Positions 50,091-57,748 of a stretch of 64,000 nucleotides of DNA are shown here, piece after piece (position 1 is the stretch's first letter; each line of letters begins with the position of its first letter). The notes beneath the pieces are model-generated. The model made no database searches. It saw nothing but the letters and a program-made list of their open reading frames with translations, and was not told the DNA's origin. This stretch comes from an uncultured Bacteroidia bacterium (GTDB lineage: Bacteria; Bacteroidota; Bacteroidia; Bacteroidales; F082): assembly GCA_902799345.1 (NCBI GenBank), contig CADBZW010000017.1, positions 20,290 to 84,289 of the forward strand, in the 5' to 3' direction. Position numbers and translations under genes: made by a program.

Positions 50091-50576
50091 CTAGAAACTC
50101 AATGTCAATCCAACACCTCCTGGCGTCAGGCCTAATTCAAGTTGAACCGTGTCGCCATTCGGGACCTTCCCAAGGCTCTCATTATAAATCGTCGCCCCTT
50201 TCTTTATATGGCTATCCGCCAACACGGACAAACCTAATCCAATTGCCACCACGCCCACTCCTCCGGCGAACACATAGGGATTGAACCTGCCAAAAATCAA
50301 ATTGCCCAGTTCCCACCCCATAGCGAAGCCACCAATTCCAGATAGCGCCAACGAAAAGCCATTCGCAACGCCTGCTTTTTTCATCTCCTTGAGTGCCCAT
50401 TCATCATTGGCGACAATGGCTTTCATGTCCCCAATCTTATTGATATTCCTACCACCTTGATAATACTTATGCCCCAAAAAGCCTTTTTCAATCACGATAG
50501 GCTCATTACTTGATTGTGCATTTATCGATGACAACCCGATAAACAAAACCGTAAATACTAACAATAGCTTTTTCAT
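50091..50576 (-). CDS. Small exported protein with glycine-rich hydrophobic segments
   Basis: 161 residues. The signal peptide MKKLLLVFTVLFIGLSSINAQ precedes a short polar region (GHKYYQGGRNINKIGDMKAI). Two Gly-rich hydrophobic stretches follow (GFSLALSGIGGFAMGWELG and YVFAGGVGVVAIGLGLSVLA), then a C-terminal beta-strand ending in Phe (LTPGGVGLTLSF). This could be a membrane-associated or outer-membrane protein. Similar small proteins are common in Bacteroidetes without known function. It follows the aldo/keto reductase gene by 32 bases. Confidence 0.75.
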   Translation of the reverse strand: MKKLLLVFTVLFIGLSSINAQSSNEPIVIEKGFLGHKYYQGGRNINKIGDMKAIVANDEWALKEMKKAGVANGFSLALSGIGGFAMGWELGNLIFGRFNPYVFAGGVGVVAIGLGLSVLADSHIKKGATIYNESLGKVPNGDTVQLELGLTPGGVGLTLSF

Positions 50577-50608
50577 ATAAAAAACTGTTTCTAAATATAC
50601 AAATCCAC

Positions 50609-51643
50609 TTATAGCTGTTCTCCAGCCTGTTTCTTCGCCCAGTATTCCTTGAAGACCTCATAGTTCTCTTCAAGCAGTCGCGGCGTTTCGAGGCCGTAGG
50701 GGCACTTCTCATGGCAGGCGTTGCAGTGCTGGCAGCCTTCGATTTTCTTCATCTTCTCGGCCCATTCCTCGGTGAGGTAGACGCTATACGGCGCGCGCTT
50801 CAAGAAGAGGCTCATGCGGGCGCAGTCGTTGATTTGGATGCCTGCGGGACAGGGCATACAATAGCCGCAGCCACGGCAGAAGTCGCCCGACAACTCGGCA
50901 CGTTCCTTCTCGATCTTGCGCCACGACGCCGACGACAGCTCAGGCTCATGCTCTTGGTACGACAAGAATTCGTCCAGCTCGCTCTCTCGCTGAATGCCCC
51001 AAATGGGCAGGGCATGGTCGAATTGGTTGAGGAAGGCATAGGCCAAGGCCGAGTCGTTGATGAGGCCGCCAGCCATGGCTTTCATGCAGATGAAGCCCAT
51101 GTTGTGCTTGTAGCAAGCCTCCACAATCTTCTGGTCGGCTTCGGACGAAAGGTACGAGAACGGGTATTGCAGCGTGTCGTAGCAGTCGCGCTCGATGGCT
51201 TCCATGGCCACGTTCTGTCGGTGGTTACTGATGCCGATGAAGCGCACCTTGCCTTGACGTTTGGCCACCTTCATGGCATCGTAGAGGCCTTCCTTGTCGC
51301 CAGGCTTTGGACAATAGGCAGGGTTGTGGAACTGGTACAAATCGAGGTAGTCGGTCTTGAGGTTTTTCAGCGTGGTGTGCAGGTCCTTCCAGAAATCCTC
51401 CATGGTGGTGGCAGCCGTCTTGGAGGCGATGAGCACCTTGTGTCGACGGTCGGCAAAGGCAGCGCCGATTTTCTCCTCGCTGTCGGTATAGAACCGCGCC
51501 GTGTCGTAAAAGTTAATGCCGTTGTCGTAGGCCTTGTGCAACAGATACACTGCCTCTTTCTCGCTGATTCGCTGGATGGGCAAGGCACCGAAGCCGTTCT
51601 TGTTCACCTTCAAGTTGGTCTTGCCTAATGTGATGATCTTCAT
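50609..51643 (-). CDS. Aldo/keto reductase with C-terminal [4Fe-4S] domain
   Basis: 344 residues from ATG at 51641-51643 (MKIITLGKTNLKVNKNGFG). The TIM-barrel reductase has the catalytic set in FYDTARFYTDSEEK (Asp/Tyr) and LIASKTAA (Lys), with YLDLYQFHNP and His. The last ~90 residues add a ferredoxin-like region with CRGCGYCMPCP and CQHCNACHEKCP, giving two Cys clusters. Such fused enzymes are common in anaerobes and probably pass electrons between a ferredoxin and a carbonyl substrate. The substrate is unknown. Divergent from aroQ. Confidence 0.9.
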   Translation of the reverse strand: MKIITLGKTNLKVNKNGFGALPIQRISEKEAVYLLHKAYDNGINFYDTARFYTDSEEKIGAAFADRRHKVLIASKTAATTMEDFWKDLHTTLKNLKTDYLDLYQFHNPAYCPKPGDKEGLYDAMKVAKRQGKVRFIGISNHRQNVAMEAIERDCYDTLQYPFSYLSSEADQKIVEACYKHNMGFICMKAMAGGLINDSALAYAFLNQFDHALPIWGIQRESELDEFLSYQEHEPELSSASWRKIEKERAELSGDFCRGCGYCMPCPAGIQINDCARMSLFLKRAPYSVYLTEEWAEKMKKIEGCQHCNACHEKCPYGLETPRLLEENYEVFKEYWAKKQAGEQL

Positions 51644-51661
51644 AACTACCTGAATTTTGCA

Positions 51662-51669
51662 CAAAATTA
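51662..51669 (-). promoter_or_regulatory. -7 box for the aldo/keto reductase gene
   Basis: Minus-strand TAATTTTG, 18 bases upstream of the ATG at 51643. Confidence 0.5.
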
Positions 51670-51732
51670 AAAAAAGAATTGATACACACCAACTTTTCAG
51701 TCCAAAAAAGTGGGCAAGACCCCGAAAAAACG

Positions 51733-51741
51733 TATTTTTGC
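51733..51741 (+). promoter_or_regulatory. aroQ: -7 box for aroQ
   Basis: TATTTTTGC ends 14 bases before the aroQ ATG. Confidence 0.6.
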
Positions 51742-51755
51742 AAAAAATTCCAACG

Positions 51756-52175
51756 ATGAAAATCCTCATCCTCAACGGCCCGAACCTCAACCTTTTAGGC
51801 AAACGTGAGCCTGAAATCTACGGTCATCTCTCCTTCGAAGAATACCTGGTGCTGCTCCGCGAGCGTTTCCCACAGCACGAGATCACCTACTTCCAGACCA
51901 ACCACGAGGGCGTGTTGATTGACAAGCTGCAAGAGGCTGACGGTCAATACAATGCCGTGGTGATGAACCCGGGAGGCTATGCCCACACCTCCATCGCTTT
52001 GGCCGACTGCATCCGCTCCATCAGCATCCCCGTCATCGAAGTGCACATCTCAGACATCTCGAAACGTGAGCCTTACCGCCGGCATTCTTATACCGCCGAG
52101 GCTTGCATGAAATGGATCTATGGTTTGGGGATGGAAGGCTACGCCGAGGCGATTGAAGCTTTTTCACAAGATTAA
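51756..52175 (+). CDS. aroQ: Type II 3-dehydroquinate dehydratase
   Basis: 139 residues, normal for the dodecameric type II enzyme of the shikimate pathway. The signature ILNGPNLNLLGKREPEIYG is at residues 4-22, with the catalytic Arg (KRE) and Tyr (IYG). NPGGYAHTSIAL and VHISDISKREPYRRHSY carry His and Arg of the active site. The start at 51756 is fixed by the -7 box and the family N-terminus. Confidence 0.97.
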   Translation: MKILILNGPNLNLLGKREPEIYGHLSFEEYLVLLRERFPQHEITYFQTNHEGVLIDKLQEADGQYNAVVMNPGGYAHTSIALADCIRSISIPVIEVHISDISKREPYRRHSYTAEACMKWIYGLGMEGYAEAIEAFSQD

Positions 52176-52233
52176 AGATGCTCCTCATAAAAAAGCAGCG
52201 GCTTGAGGGTGTGACAGTCCAACAATGCCCAGT

Positions 52234-52303
52234 TTCCACAAATAAGGATACACGCTTATACTCAGCGGAATGTGTATTTTTTTAGCACTTTCCGCTGAGT
52301 ATA
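52234..52303 (+). repeat. Left direct repeat of the ATPase cassette (contains an inverted repeat)
   Basis: This 70-base unit recurs at 53759-53828 with four mismatches. The last 50 bases (52254-52303) are identical. Inside are arms TATACTCAGCGGAA / TTCCGCTGAGTATA around a ~19-base loop. Confidence 0.85.
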
Positions 52304-52316
52304 GATGGTTTTTTTC

Positions 52317-52325
52317 TATTTTTGC
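52317..52325 (+). promoter_or_regulatory. -7 box for the cassette ATPase
   Basis: TATTTTTGC, 23 bases upstream of the ATG at 52349 and 13 bases after the left direct repeat. Confidence 0.6.
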
Positions 52326-52348
52326 AGTCGAAAAAATCATGAAACACC

Positions 52349-53770
52349 ATGCTAATTGGAAGAATCAAGGAACAAGAACGGCTGCATAAAGCCGTTGCTG
52401 ATGAAGAATCCACGTTTGTGGCTGTCTACGGACGGCGTCGGGTGGGAAAGACCTACTTGGTACGTGAGACTTTCAGCAACAACTTCACATTTTATCATAC
52501 AGGCCTAGCCAGGTCGCCCATGAAAAAGCAACTTGCCGCATGGCGTCTGTCGCTCAGGGAACACGGATTGAAGACTGCCAAAACGCCTAAAACATGGCTG
52601 GACGCCTTTGATATGTTGAAAGACCTCGTGCGTCAATCAACCAAAACCAAGAAAATCCTGTTCATTGACGAACTTCCATGGATGGACACCCAACGTTCGG
52701 GCTTCGTTTCTGCGCTTGAGCATTTCTGGAACGGATGGGCCTCAGCACGAAAGGATGTCGTCTTGGTTGTATGCGGTTCCGCAACCTCTTGGATTGTCAA
52801 CAAAGTCATCAAAAACCATGGCGGACTTCACAATAGGGTGAACGTGAAAATACACCTGCAACCCTTCACATTGCATGAGTGTGAGGCATACGCCATCCAT
52901 AGAAAACTCGGCATGAGCCGTCGGCAACTGATGGAGTGTTACATGGTGATGGGCGGCATCCCTTACTATTGGTCCAAACTGGAGCGTGGCTACAGTTTGC
53001 AACAAAATATCGACAACTTGTTTTTTGCCCAAGACGGAGAATTGCACGACGAATATGGTGAGCTATATGCGTCTTTGTTCAAAAATCCCGAACCTTATAT
53101 CAAGGTGGTCTACACGCTTGGAACGAAAAAGACAGGCATGACCCGTGAGGAGCTTATCAAGGAAGGCAAACTGATTGATAACGGGAAACTCTCGTCAGTA
53201 TTGGAAGACCTGGAGGCTTGCGGATTCATCAGGAAATACAACGCTTTCGGCTTGAAAACGAAAAACGCCGTGTTCCAACTCATCGACTTCTACACGCTGT
53301 TTTACTACAAATTCATCCAACACAACGCCCAAGGTGACGAGCATTTTTGGTCATCGCAGGCGAGCACCTCGCTCTATTACAACTGGTGTGGTTTGGCCTT
53401 TGAGCGGGTATGCCTTCTCCATCTACCCCAGATCAAGACGGCACTTGGCATCAGCGGGATAGTCAGCAACGCATATTCATGGCGCTCGCTGCCGACAAAG
53501 CAAGGCGAAAAAGGAGCGCAAATTGATTTGCTTATCGACCGCAACGACAATGTCATCGATCTCTGTGAGATGAAATACACCAAGGATCCTTACGAAGAGG
53601 ACAGCGAAGAAGACAAGAAGGTGCAACACCGTCTCTCACGATTCCTTTCCGACACAAAAACGAACAAGGCCGTGCATCTTGTCCTGATTTCCGCCAACAG
53701 TGTTAAGCGCAATGCTTATTCTGATGAATTTCAGTTTGTTATTACCTCAGAAGCACTTTTCCACGAATAA
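52349..53770 (+). CDS. Archaeal-type AAA ATPase with DUF234 C-terminal domain
   Basis: 473 residues. P-loop GRRRVGKTYLVRE (about residues 28-40), Walker B KILFIDELPWMDT (near 108-120), then VVCGSATSWIVNKV as sensor. A helical/winged region follows, and the DUF234 nuclease-like domain begins near residue 340 (GLAFERVCLLHLPQIK ... GAQIDLLIDRNDNVIDLCEMKY, a PD-(D/E)XK-like D...E-x-K pattern). The family is scattered across gut Bacteroidetes in many copies and its function is not established. The gene sits between near-identical direct repeats, and its final codons (FHE, stop) lie in the right one, which suggests a mobile or duplicated cassette. Confidence 0.88.
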   Translation: MLIGRIKEQERLHKAVADEESTFVAVYGRRRVGKTYLVRETFSNNFTFYHTGLARSPMKKQLAAWRLSLREHGLKTAKTPKTWLDAFDMLKDLVRQSTKTKKILFIDELPWMDTQRSGFVSALEHFWNGWASARKDVVLVVCGSATSWIVNKVIKNHGGLHNRVNVKIHLQPFTLHECEAYAIHRKLGMSRRQLMECYMVMGGIPYYWSKLERGYSLQQNIDNLFFAQDGELHDEYGELYASLFKNPEPYIKVVYTLGTKKTGMTREELIKEGKLIDNGKLSSVLEDLEACGFIRKYNAFGLKTKNAVFQLIDFYTLFYYKFIQHNAQGDEHFWSSQASTSLYYNWCGLAFERVCLLHLPQIKTALGISGIVSNAYSWRSLPTKQGEKGAQIDLLIDRNDNVIDLCEMKYTKDPYEEDSEEDKKVQHRLSRFLSDTKTNKAVHLVLISANSVKRNAYSDEFQFVITSEALFHE

Positions 53771-53828
53771 GAACACATGCTTATACTCAGCGGAATGTGT
53801 ATTTTTTTAGCACTTTCCGCTGAGTATA
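53759..53828 (+). repeat. Right direct repeat of the ATPase cassette
   Basis: Copy of 52234-52303 with four mismatches in the first 20 bases and the last 50 bases identical. Here the inverted repeat extends to 16 bp (CTTATACTCAGCGGAA / TTCCGCTGAGTATAAG). Confidence 0.85.
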
Positions 53829-53854
53829 AGACAAATTTTCAACTATCTTACCAG

Positions 53855-53970
53855 TTATAAACCTAGCTCGGCCAAGGCGCTTGCGGGTTGTTCACCTTCC
53901 TTAATCGAGCTGCGCGCAATGAAATGATATGGCGTAAATATAAAATAAAGTGCACAAATAAAAAATAAAG
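53855..53970 (-). pseudogene. Possible remnant of a gene end (no start codon)
   Basis: A minus-strand open frame without a start reads TPYHFIARSSIKEGEQPASA and then LAELGL before its stop, between the cassette repeat and the glycosyltransferase end. It is too short to assign. It could be a leftover of the integration site or chance. Confidence 0.25.
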
Positions 53971-53978
53971 ACGGCTAA

Positions 53979-54998
53979 TTAGCTGAAATCCTCGGGTCGC
54001 AACTCGCTGTATTTCTTTTTTCCGCGGATCACGCTGTCAAACACGATGTTGCGCTTATAAATGCAGCTCACCATCTTGTGATCGCTGCCTTTGCGGTATT
54101 CGCGCAATGATTTCAGGCGCTTGTAGAAGTCCCAGTGCGCCTTGAAGACCATCTGGAAGTCCTTGGGACAGCCCTCGAAGAGGAACTTGAACGCCGCCAC
54201 CCAGTCCAAGAGGATGCGGTAGAAGATGGTACGATGCACCCTTTGTTTGGGAAGGTTCTTCACCAGCAGCGACAGGTTATTGCGGAAGTTCAGGTAGGTC
54301 TTCCGAGGCGAGTTCTTCGACAAGGTGCCGCCACCGATGTGGTAGACCCGTGACTGCGGGCAGCAATACACCTTGTAGCCCGCGTTTTTCAGTCGCCAGC
54401 ACAGGTCGATTTCCTCCATGTGGGCGAAGAAACTGTCGTCCAAGCCTCCGATTTGATGGTACAAATCGGCACGGACGAACATGCAGGCACCTGTAGCCCA
54501 GAAGACTTCCATCGGGTCGTCGTATTGGTGTTCGTCGGTCTCCAGGTTCTGGAACACGCGCCCACGACAAAATGGATAACCATACTTGTCGATGAAGCCG
54601 CCACTGGCACCGGCATATTCAAACTTCTCCTTGTCGTAGTACGACAAAATCTTAGGCTGGCAGGCGGCAATCTGCGGGTCGGCATCCATCATGGCAATGA
54701 CGGGCTCAATCCAGTTGGGTGCCACTTCGATGTCGGAGTTGAGGAGCACATAATAGTCCGCCTCCACCTGACGCAACGCCACGTTGTAGCCCGTGGCAAA
54801 GCCGCCGTTGCTGTCGTTTTCGATCAGACGGATGCAAGGGAAATGCTCACGCATGAACGCCACCGAGTCGTCGGTGGAAGCATTGTCGGCCACGACGACT
54901 TCGGTATAGACCGGGTCGCAGTTGGCGATGACGTTGGGGAGAAACTCCTCAAGGAATTTCTTTCCGTTATAGTTCAATATGACGACGGCCACTTTCAT
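53979..54998 (-). CDS. Glycosyltransferase family 2
   Basis: 339 residues from ATG at 54996-54998 (MKVAVVILNYNGKKFL). The GT-A fold has ILNYNG, VVVADNASTDDS, the NSD metal motif in YYVLLNSDIEV and the acceptor-side FFAHMEEIDLCWRLKNAGYK, as in rhamnosyl-type transferases. The C-terminal ~70 residues (FRNNLSLLVKNLP ... LDWVAAFKFLFEG) may lie on the membrane. It overlaps the acyltransferase stop by ATGA and is last in GWxTD-LpxL-GT2. A cell-envelope glycan role is inferred. Confidence 0.92.
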   Translation of the reverse strand: MKVAVVILNYNGKKFLEEFLPNVIANCDPVYTEVVVADNASTDDSVAFMREHFPCIRLIENDSNGGFATGYNVALRQVEADYYVLLNSDIEVAPNWIEPVIAMMDADPQIAACQPKILSYYDKEKFEYAGASGGFIDKYGYPFCRGRVFQNLETDEHQYDDPMEVFWATGACMFVRADLYHQIGGLDDSFFAHMEEIDLCWRLKNAGYKVYCCPQSRVYHIGGGTLSKNSPRKTYLNFRNNLSLLVKNLPKQRVHRTIFYRILLDWVAAFKFLFEGCPKDFQMVFKAHWDFYKRLKSLREYRKGSDHKMVSCIYKRNIVFDSVIRGKKKYSELRPEDFS

Positions 54999-55876
54999 GC
55001 TGCTTCGGGTCTTTGGTGTTTCCAGCGACGGTGCGACCATAGCCAGTTATCGGGGTTGGCTTGTATAAAACGCTCTAAGCAACGCACATAGCGCTCCATG
55101 ATCTCTCCGTTTTGCGTCTCCTTGGGATTATCCGTAATCAGTTCATATCTAACCTCGTAGAGCCCCCTACCCCGTCTTCGCATATCCACGAAGACAATGG
55201 AATAGTCAAGGCTTTTGGCAATACGCTCGATGCCCGTAAACCAGCAGGTATCCTGATGCAAAAACTCGGTCCAATAGTCCGATGCCAGTCCATGCGGGGT
55301 TTGGTCCGCCATCATCAGCACGGCGTTCCATTGGTTACGACGCTGCACCAGGTGTTTAAAGGCCGTATCCGCCTCTGCGGTCTCCACCGAGATGCCTTTT
55401 GTACGCATCATCAGCATCAACGCGTCGAAAGCGGGGTTTTTCACCTTCTTATAAACAGCCACGTTATTGTAGGGCGCAAACGAAGGTATCATCTTGCCAT
55501 ACCACTCCCAGTTGCCCGAATGAGGGATGGCGTAGAAAATACTCTTTTTCCGTTCAATAAGTCTATCCAGCACCTCGGGATTGACATAGGTGATGCGCTT
55601 GCTGTAGCCATTCGGCCCCATGCACATCATCTTCGGGGCCTCCACGAACAGGTCACAGAGGTTGCGGTAGAAATGTTTTTCGATGGTTTTTATCTCCTTT
55701 TCGTCCTTTTCAGGGAAAGAACGCAAGAGGTTCTGCCTCACTACATTACGACGATAGCGCACCACATGATACATAAGAAAACAATACACATCGGATTTCA
55801 GATAGAGCAGCCAATAGGGTTGGATGGACTGAAAGTCCACCCACCATTTCAGCAAATAAAATCCGATGCTCTTCAT
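54995..55876 (-). CDS. LpxL/HtrB-type lipid A acyltransferase family protein
   Basis: 293 residues. The catalytic HSGNWEW (H-x4-E, near residues 118-124) and the closing NPDNWLWSHRRWKH are family hallmarks. It is expected to add a secondary acyl chain to lipid A at the inner membrane. The N-terminal helix is weak (YWLLYLKSDVYCFLMYHVV), as is common in Bacteroidetes versions. It lies 5 bases after the GWxTD gene and overlaps the glycosyltransferase by 4 bases. Confidence 0.92.
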   Translation of the reverse strand: MKSIGFYLLKWWVDFQSIQPYWLLYLKSDVYCFLMYHVVRYRRNVVRQNLLRSFPEKDEKEIKTIEKHFYRNLCDLFVEAPKMMCMGPNGYSKRITYVNPEVLDRLIERKKSIFYAIPHSGNWEWYGKMIPSFAPYNNVAVYKKVKNPAFDALMLMMRTKGISVETAEADTAFKHLVQRRNQWNAVLMMADQTPHGLASDYWTEFLHQDTCWFTGIERIAKSLDYSIVFVDMRRRGRGLYEVRYELITDNPKETQNGEIMERYVRCLERFIQANPDNWLWSHRRWKHQRPEAA

Positions 55877-55881
55877 TGCTC

Positions 55882-57357
55882 TTATCTCGGATTGTTGTAC
55901 AAATCACCGGCGTGCGAGCCCCAGGTATCTTCAAACTCGGTTTGGTCGACGCCCTGTTCCCTATTGCCAACACCGAGACGCGAATAAATCTCCATCTGCC
56001 AACGGGGATTGTAGGTTTCGCCAACCATATTGGAATGAATGAGTTGGTAATCGCCAGCGGCGGTGTCCTGCGACATGAACACAAAACGTATATTGCGCCT
56101 GTGCATCAGCTCGTAATAAAACCAAATCTCGTAAGGATAGGCATTAGGCTCGTTGGGGCTTTCCATGATTTTGTCAGGCACACCGTACTTGAGGAAGACA
56201 TAGCCACGGTCGGTGCGGTAACCAGGATAGGACGAGGTCTTGAACGACATATTGACGCGGTTCACAGCTGCCATATAATCATCAAAGCCTTGCTTCGGGT
56301 TCATCGGCGAACGTGCGCTCCAGAAGTTGAACAGGAACTGCTGCATGGTCCTCACATCGTCGGTCTTCACGAGGCTGTTGGTATAATCCTGTTCAGTCTC
56401 AGTGCAAACCGGGTATAGATAGTTGATGTATTTGCGCAGCGTGTCGACATCGGTGATAGTGCTCACGAAGGTGTTGGCGATATTCACGCCGCCGAGGTCT
56501 TGCAAGTCATAACCTGCCCCTGGTTTACTGCGTTGGAAGAAGCAGCTATTGGAGCACACCAAGGTGTTGCTGCGGTCGCGCATCTCGATGACAAGGTAAT
56601 AGTTGCCCGAAGGCAGTTCCTTGATATCTATGGTGTTGAGCAGCACATTGACTTTGCTCACGTCAAAGCGCTTGCTGAAGTTATAGTCTTGCATACGGCT
56701 TGACGACTCAACAGTCTCGATGTAGTAGTTGACGAGGAACTTACCCTCATCGTAGAGTTTGTCGCTATTGTACATCTCGGCGTAGAAATGCAGCTTATCC
56801 TCATTGGCGCCATAGAATGGATACACACGAGGCAGGAAATCGTAGCCGCTCTTGGTACACTCCGACGGCTTTTCGGCCTTGGTGTAGGAGTCGAACAACA
56901 AGATGTCGGAAACGGCAGGCGCGTTATCGGGGTAGTTGACTGCCACCGTAACCGTCGAGGTGGGCAAGACATCGCCGCTGTTCATGTCGGTGACGCCAAT
57001 CTCCATCTGGTATTCGCCGTTTTCCAGAGAGAAGCGCTGTTGACAGAGGAAAGCGCCGTCGAGGTTGGCGGTGTCGGTCACCACGGGGCTGTCCACCGCA
57101 ACCTTGGAGAAAGTGGACTCCTCTCCTTTTCTGAAGACGGTCACGACTTGCACCGTAGCCTTAAACTTTCCGGGTTCAAATTCCTTGTAAACCGCCGAAC
57201 GGTTCTCGAAGGCGATGACGTTTTCCACAAAGGGAGATATTCCTGGGGCACAATAAGTTGTCGTTGAGAGGTAAGGCTTCAACTTCTTGGCTTTTGTCTG
57301 CGCGTTGCCCGCCATAGCGAGGAAGGCAAGCATGATGATAATGAATGTTTTTTTCAT
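55882..57357 (-). CDS. GWxTD-domain exported protein
   Basis: 491 residues with signal peptide [20 protein letters not shown]. The N-terminal ~300 residues form beta-rich Ig-like units. The C-terminal GWxTD domain (about 375-480) reads [17 protein letters not shown], with Tyr in place of the name-giving Trp. [20 protein letters not shown] follows. Members are periplasmic or surface proteins of unknown function. Here it leads a unit with lipid A acylation and glycosyl transfer genes, which hints at envelope work. Confidence 0.87.
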   Translation of the reverse strand: MKKTFIIIMLAFLAMAGNAQTKAKKLKPYLSTTTYCAPGISPFVENVIAFENRSAVYKEFEPGKFKATVQVVTVFRKGEESTFSKVAVDSPVVTDTANLDGAFLCQQRFSLENGEYQMEIGVTDMNSGDVLPTSTVTVAVNYPDNAPAVSDILLFDSYTKAEKPSECTKSGYDFLPRVYPFYGANEDKLHFYAEMYNSDKLYDEGKFLVNYYIETVESSSRMQDYNFSKRFDVSKVNVLLNTIDIKELPSGNYYLVIEMRDRSNTLVCSNSCFFQRSKPGAGYDLQDLGGVNIANTFVSTITDVDTLRKYINYLYPVCTETEQDYTNSLVKTDDVRTMQQFLFNFWSARSPMNPKQGFDDYMAAVNRVNMSFKTSSYPGYRTDRGYVFLKYGVPDKIMESPNEPNAYPYEIWFYYELMHRRNIRFVFMSQDTAAGDYQLIHSNMVGETYNPRWQMEIYSRLGVGNREQGVDQTEFEDTWGSHAGDLYNNPR

Positions 57358-57379
57358 AGCGAACCTATTATTTCATTTT

Positions 57380-57388
57380 GCAAAAATA
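57380..57388 (-). promoter_or_regulatory. -7 box for the GWxTD-lpxL-GT2 unit
   Basis: Minus-strand TATTTTTGC, 23 bases upstream of the ATG. Confidence 0.6.
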
Positions 57389-57450
57389 GTGATTTCGTTG
57401 CAATTAGGAATTTTTTCAAGAAAAAAAACGCAACCAAACGAAAAATGTTG

Positions 57451-57459
57451 TACTTTTGC
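57451..57459 (+). promoter_or_regulatory. -7 box for the tRNA-Ser pair
   Basis: TACTTTTGC ends only three bases before the mature tRNA 5' end (57463). Transcription should therefore begin at or very near the tRNA itself, leaving almost no leader for RNase P. Confidence 0.6.
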
Positions 57460-57462
57460 AGC

Positions 57463-57574
57463 GGAGATATGGCTGAGTGGTCGATAGCGGCGGTCTTGAA
57501 AACCGTTAAGCCGAAAGGCTTCGGGGGTTCGAATCCCTCTGTCTGCTTCGGGGGTTCGAATCCCTCTGTCTCCG
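57463..57574 (+). tRNA. tRNA-Ser (anticodon TGA) with tandemly duplicated T-arm
   Basis: Acceptor strand GGAGATA (57463-57469), anticodon stem GCGGT/ACCGT with loop CTTGAAA (anticodon TGA), and a long class II variable arm (AGCC-GAAA-GGCT). The T-arm GGGGGTTCGAATCCCTC then appears twice because 27 bases (57519-57545) are repeated at 57546-57572 with one difference. After copy one the acceptor partner is TGTCTGC (one G-G mismatch, ending 57546). After copy two it is TGTCTCC (fully paired, ending 57573). The mature molecule could use either copy, or the gene may be defective. Confidence 0.85.
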
Positions 57575-57627
57575 CAAGGCGGCGCAAGTCGCCTTTATAA
57601 TGAAAAGACCCTGCCTAAGGGCAGTAA

Positions 57628-57713
57628 GGAGAGATGCCGGAGTGGTCGATCGGGGCGGTCTCGAAAACCGTTGAACGCTTTGCGTTCCAAGGGTTCGAAT
57701 CCCTTTCTCTCCG
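57628..57713 (+). tRNA. tRNA-Ser (anticodon CGA)
   Basis: 86 bases. Acceptor GGAGAGA pairs with TCTCTCC, anticodon loop CTCGAAA gives CGA, the variable arm is AACGC-TTT-GCGTT and the T-arm is AAGGGTTCGAATCCCTT. It lies 53 bases after the first tRNA-Ser and is probably co-transcribed with it. Confidence 0.93.
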
Positions 57714-57720
57714 CAAAAAG

Positions 57721-57748
57721 AAAAGGCAAGCTTTGGCTTGCCTTTTTT
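57721..57748 (+). terminator. Terminator after the tRNA-Ser pair
   Basis: Stem AAAAGGCAAG / CTTGCCTTTT with a 6-base loop is followed by more T residues. It ends at the stop codon of the convergent binding-protein gene and may act in both directions. Confidence 0.85.

Noticed and set aside
52234-53828. Repeated palindromic units as a CRISPR array
   Set aside because: There are only two units, separated by a 1.4-kb gene and without regular spacers; no cas genes are present.
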